Of a stretch of DNA of 64,000 nt, positions 8,516-18,059 are shown piece after piece. A program made the translations under genes and the position numbers. Source of the DNA: Peteryoungia algae (GTDB lineage Bacteria > Pseudomonadota > Alphaproteobacteria > Rhizobiales > Rhizobiaceae); contig NZ_CP128477.1 of NCBI RefSeq assembly GCF_030369675.1, positions 4,234,501 through 4,298,500 of the forward strand, in the 5' to 3' direction. Position 1 is the first letter of the stretch; every line of letters starts with the position of its first letter. The notes under the pieces are model-generated. The model had not been told where the DNA came from, did not search any database, and worked only from the letters and a program-made list of their open reading frames with translations.

Positions 8516-10669
8516 ATGCCCGATTTACTGCTCGAACTCCGCTCCGAAGAAATCCCTGCCCGCATGCAGCGCAAGGCGGCCGGCGATCTGAAGAAGATGG
8601 TCACTGATGCGCTGGTCGACGCGGGTCTCACCTATGAAGGTGCGCGCGAATACTGGACGCCGCGCCGCCTGACGCTCGACATCCGCGGCCTCACCGCCCG
8701 GTCGGCCGACGTCAAGGAAGAGAAGAAGGGTCCGAGTGTTTCTGCGCCGCAAGGCGCGATCGACGGCTTCCTGCGTGGTGCCGGCCTCACCTCCATTGAC
8801 CAGGCCATCGTCAAGACCGATCCGAAGAAGGGCGATTTCTATGTCGCCTACATGGAAAAGCCCGGTCGGGCTGCCGAAGAGATCATCGCCGGTGTGATGC
8901 CGGGCATCATCAAGACCTTCCCCTGGCCCAAATCGATGCGCTCGGGCTTTGCCTCCATGCCCAAGGGCTCCGGCTATGGCGGCATCGAAGGCAAGGGTAT
9001 GGAAAGCCTGCGCTGGGTCCGCCCGCTGCAGTCGATCGTCTGCACCTTCGGTCCCGAGCATGACGAAGTCCAGATCATCCCCTTCGAGATCGATGGTATC
9101 GTGGCGGGGAACGTTACCTATGGCCACCGCTTCCATGCGCCGGAGGCCATCACCGTCAAGCGCTTCGACGACTACGTGACCAATCTGGAGCGTGCCAAGG
9201 TCATCCTCGATGCCGAGCGTCGCAAGGACATGATCCTGCACGATGCCCGCGACATCGCTTTTGCCAATGGGCTGGAACTGGTCGAGGACGAGGGCCTGCT
9301 GGAGGAAGTCTCCGGCCTCGTCGAATGGCCGCAGGTTCTGCTTGGCACCTTCGAAGAGGACTACCTCTCGATCCCGGCCGAGATCATCCGGCTGACCATC
9401 AAGACCAACCAGAAGTGTTTCGTCGTGCGCCCGCAAGGCGAGACTGACACGCTCTCCAACCATTTCATCCTGATCTCCAACATCCAGGCCACCGATGGCG
9501 GCCGCGAGATCATGCATGGCAATGGCAAGGTCGTGCGCGCCCGCCTGTCGGATGCCCTCCACTTCTGGAAGCGCGACCAGAGCGACCTGCCGGACCTCAA
9601 CACGCTGAAGGTCTCTGCCGCCAAGTTCGACCTCGACCTGAAGAAGCCGCTCGACCAGCGCATGGCCAAGCTTGATGCGTTGAACGTCACCTTCCATGCC
9701 AAGCTCGGCACACAGGGTGAGCGCGTCGCCCGCATCCGCGAACTCGCCAAGGTACTGGCTCCGATCGTTGGCGCAGACGTCGCCCTCATCGACCGCGCCG
9801 TGGTGCTGGCAAAAGCCGATCTGCGCACCGAAGCCGTCGGCGAATTCCCCGAACTCCAGGGCGCCATGGGCCGCAAATATGCAGCTCTGCAGGGTGAAGA
9901 TGCCTCCGTTGCTGCCGCGATCGAAGACCACTGGAAGCCGAACGGCCCCTCGGATCGCCTGCCCGAAGACAAGGTCGGCCTGACCGTGGCGCTCGCCGAC
10001 AAGCTGGATACGCTTACCGGTTTCTGGGCCATCGACGAAAAGCCGACCGGTTCCAAGGATCCTTACGCCCTGCGCCGTGCGGCACTCGGCGTTGTGCGCA
10101 TGATTTTGGAGAAAGGTATTCGTCTACCGCTGGCGTCCGTCGCCAAGGATGCCGACCTCCTCTCCTTCTTCCACGACCGCCTGAAGGTCTATCTGCGCGA
10201 CCAGGGCGCACGCCACGACATCATCGATGCCGTGCTGACGCCAGATGCCGACGACCTGCTGATGGTCGCCCGCAAGGCCGAAGCCCTGACCGCCTTCATC
10301 ACCTCGGAAGACGGGCTGAACCTTCTGGCCGGCACCAAGCGCGCCACCCAGCTGCTGGCTGCCGAAGAGAAGAAGGGCACTGTCGTCGCCGATGGCGTCT
10401 CGGAAGCGCTCTTGAGACTCGACGCCGAAAAGGCGCTCTTCGCCGCCATCCAGTCGGCGTCGAAATCGGCGGCTGACGCAGTCGCCGCAGAAGACTTCCG
10501 CTCCGCCATGCAGGCCCTCTCGACCCTGCGCAGCCCGGTCGACAAATTCTTCGAGGATGTCCTGGTCAACGATGAGGACGCCGCCATCCGCGCCAACCGT
10601 CTGGCGCTTTTGAAGGCGATCCGTGAGGCGACCGCGACGGTCGCAGACTTCTCCAAGATCACAGGCTGA
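8516..10669 (+). CDS. glyS: Glycyl-tRNA synthetase beta subunit
   Basis: 717 residues. Tetramer partner of GlyQ, needed for tRNA binding and charging. The family start [18 protein letters not shown] is intact; other blocks are [30 protein letters not shown] followed by [29 protein letters not shown] and [13 protein letters not shown]. The C-terminal DALR-like anticodon-binding region is at about residues 590-700 ([21 protein letters not shown]). It is separated from glyQ by lemA, aroA and two membrane protein genes, and ends at a strong terminator. Confidence 0.97.
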   Translation: MPDLLLELRSEEIPARMQRKAAGDLKKMVTDALVDAGLTYEGAREYWTPRRLTLDIRGLTARSADVKEEKKGPSVSAPQGAIDGFLRGAGLTSIDQAIVKTDPKKGDFYVAYMEKPGRAAEEIIAGVMPGIIKTFPWPKSMRSGFASMPKGSGYGGIEGKGMESLRWVRPLQSIVCTFGPEHDEVQIIPFEIDGIVAGNVTYGHRFHAPEAITVKRFDDYVTNLERAKVILDAERRKDMILHDARDIAFANGLELVEDEGLLEEVSGLVEWPQVLLGTFEEDYLSIPAEIIRLTIKTNQKCFVVRPQGETDTLSNHFILISNIQATDGGREIMHGNGKVVRARLSDALHFWKRDQSDLPDLNTLKVSAAKFDLDLKKPLDQRMAKLDALNVTFHAKLGTQGERVARIRELAKVLAPIVGADVALIDRAVVLAKADLRTEAVGEFPELQGAMGRKYAALQGEDASVAAAIEDHWKPNGPSDRLPEDKVGLTVALADKLDTLTGFWAIDEKPTGSKDPYALRRAALGVVRMILEKGIRLPLASVAKDADLLSFFHDRLKVYLRDQGARHDIIDAVLTPDADDLLMVARKAEALTAFITSEDGLNLLAGTKRATQLLAAEEKKGTVVADGVSEALLRLDAEKALFAAIQSASKSAADAVAAEDFRSAMQALSTLRSPVDKFFEDVLVNDEDAAIRANRLALLKAIREATATVADFSKITG

Positions 10670-10677
10670 TGTTCTGA

Positions 10678-10704
10678 GACCCCGCTTTCGCGGGGTCTTT
10701 CGTT
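10678..10704 (+). terminator. Rho-independent terminator of glyS
   Basis: Perfect 8-bp stem GACCCCGC (10678-10685) and GCGGGGTC (10690-10697) with a TTTC loop, followed by TTTCGTTT. Confidence 0.85.
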
Positions 10705-10774
10705 TCCAGCGACCCGTTTTCCGAGCTTGGTGTCTTGTGTTATCCTGGGCACGAAGACAGCCGGAGCCACCCGA

Positions 10775-11026
10775 ATGAACAAGCCCGTTCAGGTCACCAT
10801 CGCCGAGCCCTATGACAGCTTTATCGACTCTCAGTTCGAAAGCGGAGCGTTCAAGTCGGCGCAAGAAGTGGTCGAGGGGGGCTTGCGGCTTCTCAAGGGA
10901 GAGCAGGCCAGGGCCGAATGGCTGCGCAAGGCGTTGATCGAGGGCGAGAACAGCGGGCCGTCCGTGCCGTTCGATCCAGAAGACCTCATGGCTTCCGTTG
11001 GTGAAAGATGGAAAAGCCGTGGCTGA
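10775..11026 (+). CDS. parD: ParD-family antitoxin
   Basis: 83-residue antitoxin of a type II toxin-antitoxin pair. N-terminal ribbon-helix-helix region PVQVTIAEPYDSFIDSQFESG, then KSAQEVVEGGLRLLKGEQAR, which is the CopG/ParD signature (SxSEVVREGLRLL type), and a flexible acidic C-terminus that would wrap the toxin. ATG 10775 is preceded by GGAG eight bases upstream. The last codons overlap the start of the parE-like gene. Confidence 0.85.
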   Translation: MNKPVQVTIAEPYDSFIDSQFESGAFKSAQEVVEGGLRLLKGEQARAEWLRKALIEGENSGPSVPFDPEDLMASVGERWKSRG

Positions 11027-11318
11027 GGTCAGGCTCAGTCCCGCCGCACGACGAGACTTTCTGGACATCGGTGACTACACGCGGGACCTATGGTTAGAAG
11101 CTCAGGCGGAGCGTTACCTCCGGCAAATCCTGGGCATCATTGCCGACATCGGAACGCATCCGTTTTCGGGTGGTGAGGTGGGAGCACTTCGACAAGGCTA
11201 TCGCCGCCGCCGGTCTGGTTCACATCTGAGTTTCTACATCATTCTTGAGGATGGCATGGTCGAAGTCATCCGCATCATCCACGAGCGGGCAGACGTCTCG
11301 CGCCGGCTGGACGAGTGA
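11019..11318 (+). CDS. parE: ParE/RelE-superfamily toxin
   Basis: 99-residue toxin; ParE proteins poison DNA gyrase. Visible family pattern: VRLSPAARRDFLDIGDYT at the N-terminus, then ERYLRQILGIIADIGTHP, LRQGYRRRRSGSHLSFYII, and VEVIRIIHERADVSRRL at the C-terminus. I chose GTG 11019, which begins with the standard MAEVRLSP and overlaps the antitoxin stop by eight bases; TTG 10998 and GTG 11001 are in frame but give an atypical extension. Chromosomal ParDE pairs are frequent in rhizobia. Confidence 0.85.
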   Translation: MAEVRLSPAARRDFLDIGDYTRDLWLEAQAERYLRQILGIIADIGTHPFSGGEVGALRQGYRRRRSGSHLSFYIILEDGMVEVIRIIHERADVSRRLDE

Positions 11319-11323
11319 GCCTC

Positions 11324-11833
11324 ATGCCCCCGAAAATCCTCATTAGCGCCTGCCTGCTCGGTCGCCCCGTCCGTTACGACGGCAAGGGCAAGCCCCTGCA
11401 TGATCCCATCCTTGAACGCTGGAAATCCGAAGACTGCCTCGTCGGCTATTGTCCGGAACAGGCCGGTGGTCTTCCGACGCCGCGTCCACCGGCGGAGATC
11501 GAGGGTGGCATGAATGGCGACGATGTGCTTGCCGGTCGGGCCCGCGTGCTGGAAGTGACGGGTGGCGACGTGACCGCAGAGTTCATCTCAGGCGGGAAGA
11601 GGGCGGTCGCATTTGCTGAGGAGCAGGGCTGTCGCTTCGCGCTCCTGATCGACGGCAGCCCCTCCTGCGGTTCGGGCTTCATCTATGACGGCTCCTTTTC
11701 CGGTACCCGCCATCCAGGCTTTGGCGTCACAGCGGCGCTGATGCGCCGGGCAGGCATCGAAGTCTTTTCCCCCCGGCAGATTGAAGACCTGGTGACCAGC
11801 CTGGCAGAGAACGCCGGCAAGAGTGGGTCATGA
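11324..11833 (+). CDS. DUF523 family protein
   Basis: 169 residues. DUF523 (YbbK-like) proteins carry conserved cysteines seen here in ILISACLLGRPVRYDG, in the CPEQAGGLPTPRPPAEI segment and in DGSPSCGSGFIYDG, suggesting a metal or Fe-S site; their biochemical role is not established. GTG 11315, overlapping the parE stop, is an alternative start, but ATG 11324 gives the usual short N-terminus before KILISACLLG. The near overlap with parE suggests co-transcription with the toxin-antitoxin pair. Confidence 0.82.
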   Translation: MPPKILISACLLGRPVRYDGKGKPLHDPILERWKSEDCLVGYCPEQAGGLPTPRPPAEIEGGMNGDDVLAGRARVLEVTGGDVTAEFISGGKRAVAFAEEQGCRFALLIDGSPSCGSGFIYDGSFSGTRHPGFGVTAALMRRAGIEVFSPRQIEDLVTSLAENAGKSGS

Positions 11834-11841
11834 GGAGGGTT

Positions 11842-11871
11842 TATTTTATAGACTGATTAGTCTATAAAATA
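11842..11871. promoter_or_regulatory. AcuR operator palindrome
   Basis: A perfect 12-bp inverted repeat (TATTTTATAGAC at 11842-11853, GTCTATAAAATA at 11860-11871) with a 6-base centre TGATTA. The right arm ends three bases before the ATG of the TetR-type regulator gene. The inner TAGAC-N6-GTCTA resembles sites of the NemR/AcuR subfamily as I remember them. It very probably carries the autoregulatory site for acuR-acuI. Confidence 0.85.
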
Positions 11872-11874
11872 GTC

Positions 11875-12531
11875 ATGAGCCAGCCAATTGACGCGCAGCA
11901 TGACAACGGACGCAATGTGACGGCCAGGCCGAGGGGCCGGCCGAAACGGGCGCCAGCCGATGCCGAGGCGCGCCAGCGTTTGCTCCGCACCGGCCTGAAG
12001 TTCCTGACCGAAAAAGGCTATTCCGCCGTTGGTCTCGACGAGATCCTGCGTGAAGCATCCGTTCCGAAAGGCGGTTTCTACCATTACTTTCAGAGCAAGG
12101 CCGATTTCGGCAGCGCCCTCATCGACGTCTATCACGCCTATTTCGCCGACAAGCTCGACCGCTGGCTTCTTGAGGAAAGCCAGTCGCCGCTGTCGCGGCT
12201 GCAGGCCTTTGTCGCGGATGCCCGAAACGGCATGGAGCGCCATGATTTCCGGCGCGGCTGTCTGGTGGGTAATCTCGGGCAGGAGATGGGGGCCCTGCCA
12301 CCGGAATACCGGGCAAAACTGATCCATGCGCTGGAGGATTGGCAGGGCCGGACAGCCCTCTGCCTGGCCGCCGCTCAGGCGGCCGGCGAGATCGCCGCTC
12401 ATCATGATCCGGCAAAACTGGCGGCGATCTTCTGGATCGGCTGGGAAGGGGCGGTCTTGCGCGCCAAGCTCGAACAGGGCCCCGATCCGCTCATCCTATT
12501 CGCCGACGGCTTCTTCGCCATGCTGAACTGA
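11875..12531 (+). CDS. acuR: TetR-family transcriptional regulator AcuR
   Basis: 218 residues. N-terminal TetR helix-turn-helix at about residues 36-82 (RLLRTGLKFLTEKGYSAVG, DEILREASVPKGGFYHYF, KADFG). The ligand domain carries HDFRRGCLVGNLGQEMGALP, which closely matches Rhodobacter AcuR, the acrylate-responsive repressor of acuI, and includes the conserved Cys of the AcuR/NemR type. The neighbouring acuI confirms the assignment. There is no ribosome-binding site in the bases before ATG 11875 because they are the operator itself, so the mRNA may be leaderless or start within the palindrome. Confidence 0.88.
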   Translation: MSQPIDAQHDNGRNVTARPRGRPKRAPADAEARQRLLRTGLKFLTEKGYSAVGLDEILREASVPKGGFYHYFQSKADFGSALIDVYHAYFADKLDRWLLEESQSPLSRLQAFVADARNGMERHDFRRGCLVGNLGQEMGALPPEYRAKLIHALEDWQGRTALCLAAAQAAGEIAAHHDPAKLAAIFWIGWEGAVLRAKLEQGPDPLILFADGFFAMLN

Positions 12532-12546
12532 GAAAGGGAGATAACC

Positions 12547-13539
12547 ATGTTTGATGCCATCGTGATTGAAAAGCCGGACGGTGAGCAGACCGTCAGGCTG
12601 ACCCAGCTGGGCACGCAGGATCTGCCGCAGGGTGACGTGCTGGTCGATGTCGCCTTTTCGACCCTGAACTACAAGGATGCGCTTGCCATCACCGGTGCCT
12701 CGCCGGTGGTCCGCAGCTTTCCGATGATCCCCGGCGTAGACTTTTCCGGCGTGGTCAGAGAGAGCGGCCATCCTGAGTTCAAACCTGGCGACCGCGTCAT
12801 TTTGAATGGCTGGGGTGTCGGTGAAAAGCACTGGGGCGGACTTGCCGGTCAGGCAAGAGTGAAGGGCGATTGGCTTGTGCCCGTGCCGGAGGCGTTCAGC
12901 CTGCGCCAGGCCATGGCCATCGGCACGGCGGGCTATACGGCCATGCTGTGCGTCATGGCATTGGAGCGTCATGGCGTCCGGCCGGAAGGTGGCGAGGTTG
13001 TCGTCACCGGCGCCGCAGGCGGCGTCGGCAGCGTGGCTGTCGCTCTCCTGGCCGCCAGGGGATACACGGTTGCCGCAGTCACCGGCAGGCCATCGGAATC
13101 CGAGTACCTCACCGGCCTTGGCGCCGCATCCATCATCGACCGGGCGGAACTGTCCGTGCCGGGCCGTCCATTGGCGAAAGAGCGCTGGGCAGGGGCCGTG
13201 GATGTGGCCGGCGGTGTGGTTCTTGCCAATGTCATCGCCGCCATGCGCTATCGTGGTGTCGTTGCTGCTTGCGGTTTGGCCGCCAGCATGGATCTGCCGA
13301 CAACTGTCGCTCCCTTCATCCTGCGCGGCGTCACGCTTGCCGGTATCGACAGCGTCATGTGCCCCAGGCCCGATCGAGTGGCGGCTTGGTCCAGACTGGC
13401 CGAGGAACTCGACATGACCAGCCTTGAAGCCATGACCACCGAAATCCCCCTGGCGGATGTCATCGAAAGGGCGCCGGCATTTCTCGATGGCAAGGTGCGC
13501 GGTCGCGTTATTGTTCCCATCAATCCCATGCTCGGCTGA
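12547..13539 (+). CDS. acuI: Acrylyl-CoA reductase (NADPH)
   Basis: 330-residue medium-chain reductase of the AcuI/YhdH family, which reduces acrylyl-CoA to propionyl-CoA and so protects against acrylate. Family blocks: [67 protein letters not shown], the NADP site [14 protein letters not shown], and [19 protein letters not shown] lies nine bases before the ATG. It is the second gene of acuR-acuI; no DMSP lyase gene (dddL or others) is adjacent, so the substrate source is probably other than local DMSP cleavage. Confidence 0.92.
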   Translation: MFDAIVIEKPDGEQTVRLTQLGTQDLPQGDVLVDVAFSTLNYKDALAITGASPVVRSFPMIPGVDFSGVVRESGHPEFKPGDRVILNGWGVGEKHWGGLAGQARVKGDWLVPVPEAFSLRQAMAIGTAGYTAMLCVMALERHGVRPEGGEVVVTGAAGGVGSVAVALLAARGYTVAAVTGRPSESEYLTGLGAASIIDRAELSVPGRPLAKERWAGAVDVAGGVVLANVIAAMRYRGVVAACGLAASMDLPTTVAPFILRGVTLAGIDSVMCPRPDRVAAWSRLAEELDMTSLEAMTTEIPLADVIERAPAFLDGKVRGRVIVPINPMLG

Positions 13540-13871
13540 GCAGATCGAATGGAGGGGGCATGCCGCCGATATTCGGTTGGCACGGCCTCGGTCCGCCACC
13601 AAAAGCGATGCGCCGAACCGGCCCTGACCGCTGCAGGATATCGAGACGTTCTACGGCTTGGGGTCCGGTCGAAACTCGCGAGGTCATCCGCCGACATCAG
13701 CATCGGGGCGCTTCGCCTTTGCTGGAACCATGGCGGTAAATGGGCGCGTCAGACGACCCCAGAATAAAACAACGCCCGGGAATCCCGGGCGTTGTGTCGA
13801 TGTCTCCGGCTTGCGGCCTGACCATGTCTGAATTCGCAGAACGGCCCGACCGGATCTGATCCAGTCCCGGC
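13540..13871. other. Intergenic region between acuI and mcp1
   Basis: 332 bases without a supported gene. A weak 72-codon open frame (13549-13767) has no ribosome-binding site and no family resemblance. The only clear element is the terminator at 13764-13793. Confidence 0.6.
13764..13793 (-). terminator. Terminator of the first chemoreceptor gene
   Basis: Perfect 10-bp stem AACGCCCGGG (13771-13780) and CCCGGGCGTT (13784-13793), loop AAT. Read on the minus strand it is followed by GTTTTATT, the expected T-run, so it ends the chemoreceptor transcript; the hairpin could also act on acuI. Confidence 0.85.
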
Positions 13872-15689
13872 TCAGCTCGCCTTGCGATATTGCGGCTGAC
13901 CGGCGCCTGCCTGGCTGGTCTTGAAGCCGCGGATCAGGTTCAGCAGGTCTTCCGTGTCGTTGGCGAGAACCTCGGCCGATGCCGTGGTTTCCTCCGCCAT
14001 CGCTGCGTTCTGCTGCGTTGCCGTGTCAAGCTGGTTCATCGAGGATGCGATGGAGCGCAGCGTCGTGTCCTGCTCGGTTGCCGAATGCGCGATCTTGGTG
14101 ACGATATCGCTCGCCGCCTTGATCTGGTCGGAGATCCGCTTCAGCGCCTCGCCGGCCTGACCGACCAGCTGAACGCCGTTCCCGACCTGACCCGAGGACC
14201 GCGAGATCTGGTCCTTGATCTCCTTGGCAGCTGCCGCGGAGCGCTGGGCGAGTTCGCGGACTTCCTGGGCCACGACGGCAAAGCCCTTGCCGCTCTCACC
14301 GGCACGTGCCGCCTCGACGCCGGCATTGAGCGCCAGAAGATTGGTCTGGAAGGCGATGTCCTCGATCACGCCGATGATCTTGCCGATCTCTTCGGACGAC
14401 TGCTCGATGCCGCTCATCGCATCGATTGCCTGGCCGACGATCGTGTCCGACTTGGCGGCCTCGTTGGCGACGGTTCCGACGCGCTTGGCGGCTTCCTGGG
14501 CGCCATCTGCGGTCTGGCGGACGGCAACGGTCAGTTCATCAAGCGCTGCCGAAGTCTCTTCGAGGCTTGCGGCCTGACGTTCGGTACGCTGGGACAGTTC
14601 GTTGGAGGCGCGACGGATCTCTTCCTTCGAGCCGCCGATGTCGATGCCCTTGGCATTGACCTTGGCCATCGCCGCTTCGAGATGCTCGAGCGCTTCGTTG
14701 AAGTTGCTGCGCAGCGTTGCATACTTGGTGCCGAGATCGGCGCAGCGGACGGTCAGGTCGCCCTCGGCGAGTTGTTCGAGTGCCGAACCGATCGTGGTGA
14801 CGACGCGGCTTTGCTGTTCGGCTTCTGAACGCTGCATGTCGGCATTGGTCTGGCGTTCGGAGTCGAGCTGGCGCTGCTGTTCTTCCTCACGGGCGGCCAT
14901 TGCATGGCGCTCGCGGACCTTCTGCTGCAGTGTCTTGGTCGCCTTGGCCATCATGCCGACTTCATTGCCCATGTCGGTATGCGGGATTTCCAGGGCAACA
15001 TTCTCGTCTGCCACGGCTTCCAGCGCGCTGTGGATCGAGGCCAGCGGCCGCGTGATCCCGCGGATCACCAGCCAGGCAGAGGCGAGGCCGAAGGCAAAGA
15101 CCAGGGCGCTAAGGATGATGGTGCTGCGGGCGCCCTCCATGATCGTTGCGTCGAGGTCGTCCAGATAGGCACCCGTACCAAGCGTCATCTGCCATGGCTC
15201 GAACGCCAGGGAATAAGCCGCCTTCGGATAGAGATCTTCCTTGGGCTGGCCGGGCTTCGACCAGTCGTATTCCGTCCAGCCGCCGCCCTGTCGAGCCTTG
15301 GCAATGATGTTCATCAGGAAGCGGTTGCCGTCCTTGTCGACCAGATCGGCAAAATTCTTTCCGAGCGCTGCTTTGCCAGGATAGACCACGCGCGTGCCGG
15401 CATAGTCGTAACCGAAGAAGTAGCCGTCCGGTTCGAACCGGATCGCCTCGACGGCGTCATAGCCGGCCGCCTGGGCTTCCTCGCGGGTCATCTTCCCGTC
15501 GACTTCGAGCTGGTGGTAGTGCTTGAGGATGGAGATCGCACCTTCGGTATTCATGCGCAGCATGTCGTAACGCTCGGCATAGACCGCCTGTGCCGCAGAA
15601 CGGATCTGAAGATACGTGACGACGGAGAAGGCGATCATCAATCCGGCGATCAGCGTGATCAGTTGGGAGGAAATTTTGGCATTCTTCAT
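13872..15689 (-). CDS. Methyl-accepting chemotaxis protein with sCache_2 sensor
   Basis: 605 residues. Membrane helix at 8-28, a periplasmic single-Cache domain at about 35-180 with the typical DGYFFGYDYAGTRVVYPGK and LAFEPWQMTLGTGAYLDD segments, a second helix at about 185-208, HAMP at about 208-265, and the signalling domain (tip [21 protein letters not shown], then [18 protein letters not shown]). sCache_2 receptors bind small organic acids in characterised cases; the ligand here is unknown. No CheR-binding pentapeptide at the C-terminus (ends QYRKAS). ATG 15689 gives MKNAKISSQLI, matching the neighbouring paralogue's [11 protein letters not shown]; an upstream in-frame extension is not credible. 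Confidence 0.93.
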   Translation of the reverse strand: MKNAKISSQLITLIAGLMIAFSVVTYLQIRSAAQAVYAERYDMLRMNTEGAISILKHYHQLEVDGKMTREEAQAAGYDAVEAIRFEPDGYFFGYDYAGTRVVYPGKAALGKNFADLVDKDGNRFLMNIIAKARQGGGWTEYDWSKPGQPKEDLYPKAAYSLAFEPWQMTLGTGAYLDDLDATIMEGARSTIILSALVFAFGLASAWLVIRGITRPLASIHSALEAVADENVALEIPHTDMGNEVGMMAKATKTLQQKVRERHAMAAREEEQQRQLDSERQTNADMQRSEAEQQSRVVTTIGSALEQLAEGDLTVRCADLGTKYATLRSNFNEALEHLEAAMAKVNAKGIDIGGSKEEIRRASNELSQRTERQAASLEETSAALDELTVAVRQTADGAQEAAKRVGTVANEAAKSDTIVGQAIDAMSGIEQSSEEIGKIIGVIEDIAFQTNLLALNAGVEAARAGESGKGFAVVAQEVRELAQRSAAAAKEIKDQISRSSGQVGNGVQLVGQAGEALKRISDQIKAASDIVTKIAHSATEQDTTLRSIASSMNQLDTATQQNAAMAEETTASAEVLANDTEDLLNLIRGFKTSQAGAGQPQYRKAS

Positions 15690-15884
15690 CTGCGGAAACA
15701 TCCAGTTTACGGCCCGTGTCGCCGGCCTCTTGGCCGGGCGACGACATGGAGATTGTGAGGGGGTGCGCCTCATGCGCCAGCGGCAACCGAAATTCCGGGC
15801 CTGTGGGTCGACCATAGGTTCCAATGATAAAGAATTCCTAAAATGCTATACATCCGTAAACCATAATTGTCTGACCGAGCAGCC

Positions 15885-15918
15885 AAAAGGCCGCCGGGAT
15901 TTCTCCCGGCGGCCTTTT
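15885..15918. terminator. Bidirectional terminator between the two chemoreceptor genes
   Basis: Perfect 15-bp stem from AAAAGGCCGCCGGGA (15885-15899) and TCCCGGCGGCCTTTT (15904-15918), loop TTTC. The A-run on one side and T-run on the other let it work in both directions; it ends the second chemoreceptor gene on the minus strand. Confidence 0.9.
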
Positions 15919-15947
15919 GATGTCTGGCGGTGAAGCGACCGGCTGCC

Positions 15948-17783
15948 TCAGCCGGCGCGTCGCATCTGCTGGGCCATGTTGCCAAGGCCGGCGCCGGAAG
16001 AGCCCGAGACCTTGAAGCTGCGGATCAGGTCCAGCAGGTCGCCGGTATCGTTGGCAAGGACCTCGGCGGATGCCGTGGTTTCCTCGGCCATGGCCGCGTT
16101 CTGCTGGGTCGCCGTGTCGAGCTGGTTGACCGCAGACGAGATCGACCGCAGGGTCGTGTCCTGCTCCTGTGCGCTGTGCGAGATCTTCGAGACGATGTCA
16201 TTGGCACTTGCGATCTGGTCGGAAATGCGCTTCAGCGCTTCGCCGGTCTGGCCGACCAGTTGCACGCCCTGCTGGACCTGCGCAGACGAGCGGGCGATCT
16301 GGTCCTTGATCTCCTTGGCGGCAGCCGCCGAACGCTGGGCCAGTTCACGCACTTCCTGGGCGACGACGGCAAAGCCCTTGCCACTTTCGCCGGCACGCGC
16401 GGCCTCGACGCCGGCATTGAGTGCCAGAAGGTTGGTCTGGAAGGCAATCTCGTCGATCACGCCGATGATCTTGGTGATCTCGGCAGATGACTGTTCAATG
16501 CCGCTCATTGCGTTGATCGCCTTGCTGACGACCTCGTCGCTCTGGCGCGCTTCGGCGCTGACGGTGCCGACGCGATTGGCCGCTTCACGCGCACCGTCTG
16601 CCGTATGGCGAACAGCGACGGTGAGTTCATCGAGGGCTGCCGATGTCTCTTCGAGATTGGCGGCCTGGCGCTCGGTTCGGGCGGCGAGTTCGCCAGACGC
16701 GCGACGGATCTCTTCCTTGGAGACGGCGATGTCGTTGCCCTTGAGGTTGACGCGGGCCATGGCTTCTTCGAGGCGGGCGAGCGCTTCGTTGAAGTTGTCG
16801 CGCAGACCGGCATATTTCGGGCCGAGATCGGCGCAACGCACGGTCAGGTCGCCGTCGGCGAGGTTTTCCAGCGATTGGCCGATGGTGGAGACCACATGCG
16901 CCTGCTGGCGGGCTTCGGAAAGCTGCGCCTCGGCATTCTGGTTGCGCTCGCTATCGAGCTCGCGCTGCTGCTCCACCTCGCGCGCGGCCAGTGCATGGCG
17001 CTCGCGCACCTTGTCCTGCAGGCTCTTGGTCGCCTTCGCCATCATGCCGATCTCGTTGCCCAGGTCCGTATGCGGAATGGCGATCGAAACATTCTCGTCG
17101 GCGACCGCTTCGAGCGCATCATGAATGGCCTTGAGCGGCGTGGTGATGTTACGGATGACGATGAATGCGGCGATCAGGGCCAGCACGAAGATGCCGACCG
17201 ACAGGCTGACGGTCTTGATGATGCTGGAGCGGATTTCGGCCTTCAGGTCGTCGGTGTAGAGACCTGTCACGATGACCACGTTCCAGGGCTCGAAAGCCTT
17301 GCCGTAGGCGGCCTTGGGGAAGCTGTAGTCGTTCGGATCCTGACCCGGCTTCGGGCCGATGAACTCCACGAAACCACCGCCAGCCCGGCCGTGCTTGACC
17401 AGCTCGTCGCGGTAGAGGAAGCCGTTCGTGTCACCCTTGCCCTTGCTGGAATTGCCGACCAGCTTGGTGTTCGGATGGAAGACCATCACCACGTCGTAGT
17501 CATAGGCAAAGAAATAGCCATCCGGCTCGAAGCGCATCTTGCCGACCTGGGCATAGGCGAGCTTCTGGGCCTCCTCGACCGAAATCTCGCCGGCTGCTAC
17601 GCGCTCGTCATAGCCCTTCAAGATCGAGAGCGCCGACTCGACCTGCGTTCTCAGGAGTTCGTAGCGTTGTTCGTAAATGGTTTCAGTGGAGGAACGGACC
17701 TGGAGAAATGTGGCAGCTGCAAAGGCGGCCATCAGTCCACCGATCAGCATGATGAGCTGAAGTGAAATCCTGAGATTCTTCAT
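15948..17783 (-). CDS. Methyl-accepting chemotaxis protein with sCache_2 sensor (paralogue)
   Basis: 611 residues with the same architecture as its neighbour: helix 8-28, sCache_2 at about 35-185 ([36 protein letters not shown]), helix at about 192-212, HAMP, and a signalling domain whose last 250 residues are almost identical to the first copy ([21 protein letters not shown]). The sensor domains differ much more than the signalling domains, as expected for a tandem duplication followed by ligand divergence. No C-terminal CheR tether. ATG 17783 fits the conserved N-terminus. Confidence 0.93.
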   Translation of the reverse strand: MKNLRISLQLIMLIGGLMAAFAAATFLQVRSSTETIYEQRYELLRTQVESALSILKGYDERVAAGEISVEEAQKLAYAQVGKMRFEPDGYFFAYDYDVVMVFHPNTKLVGNSSKGKGDTNGFLYRDELVKHGRAGGGFVEFIGPKPGQDPNDYSFPKAAYGKAFEPWNVVIVTGLYTDDLKAEIRSSIIKTVSLSVGIFVLALIAAFIVIRNITTPLKAIHDALEAVADENVSIAIPHTDLGNEIGMMAKATKSLQDKVRERHALAAREVEQQRELDSERNQNAEAQLSEARQQAHVVSTIGQSLENLADGDLTVRCADLGPKYAGLRDNFNEALARLEEAMARVNLKGNDIAVSKEEIRRASGELAARTERQAANLEETSAALDELTVAVRHTADGAREAANRVGTVSAEARQSDEVVSKAINAMSGIEQSSAEITKIIGVIDEIAFQTNLLALNAGVEAARAGESGKGFAVVAQEVRELAQRSAAAAKEIKDQIARSSAQVQQGVQLVGQTGEALKRISDQIASANDIVSKISHSAQEQDTTLRSISSAVNQLDTATQQNAAMAEETTASAEVLANDTGDLLDLIRSFKVSGSSGAGLGNMAQQMRRAG

Positions 17784-17970
17784 GGCGAAGTGAGCTTTCG
17801 TCTGTCGAGCGGTTCGGGCGCCGGGGAGGGATCAAGCGAACGGGATCGGCACCTCATGTGTCGAATAGGTACGACAGACTCTGATGGTCAAAGGTTGAAA
17901 TGACTTTAAGCCGCCGAACAGACGGCGCGGTAAGAATGTACCGGTGAAATTTAGGGGGGGCTTACGGCAT

Positions 17971-17995
17971 AACGCCCGGGACTGGTCCGGGCGTT
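17971..17995 (-). terminator. Hairpin downstream of the HPE1-like gene
   Basis: 9-bp stem AACGCCCGG (17971-17979) and CCGGGCGTT (17987-17995) with a 7-base loop, located 65 bases after the stop of the minus-strand gene at 18060. There is no clear T-run on the minus side. It shares the AACGCCCGG arm with the terminator at 13771. Confidence 0.5.
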
Positions 17996-18059
17996 ATGTC
18001 CGTGTCGACCACGAGAGACCGCCGCGCCCGGATCGTTTGGCGGGCGGATGAGAAATGGA

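Noticed and set aside
13549..13767. 72-codon frame after acuI
   Set aside because: No ribosome-binding site, no family, and it ends in the terminator region.
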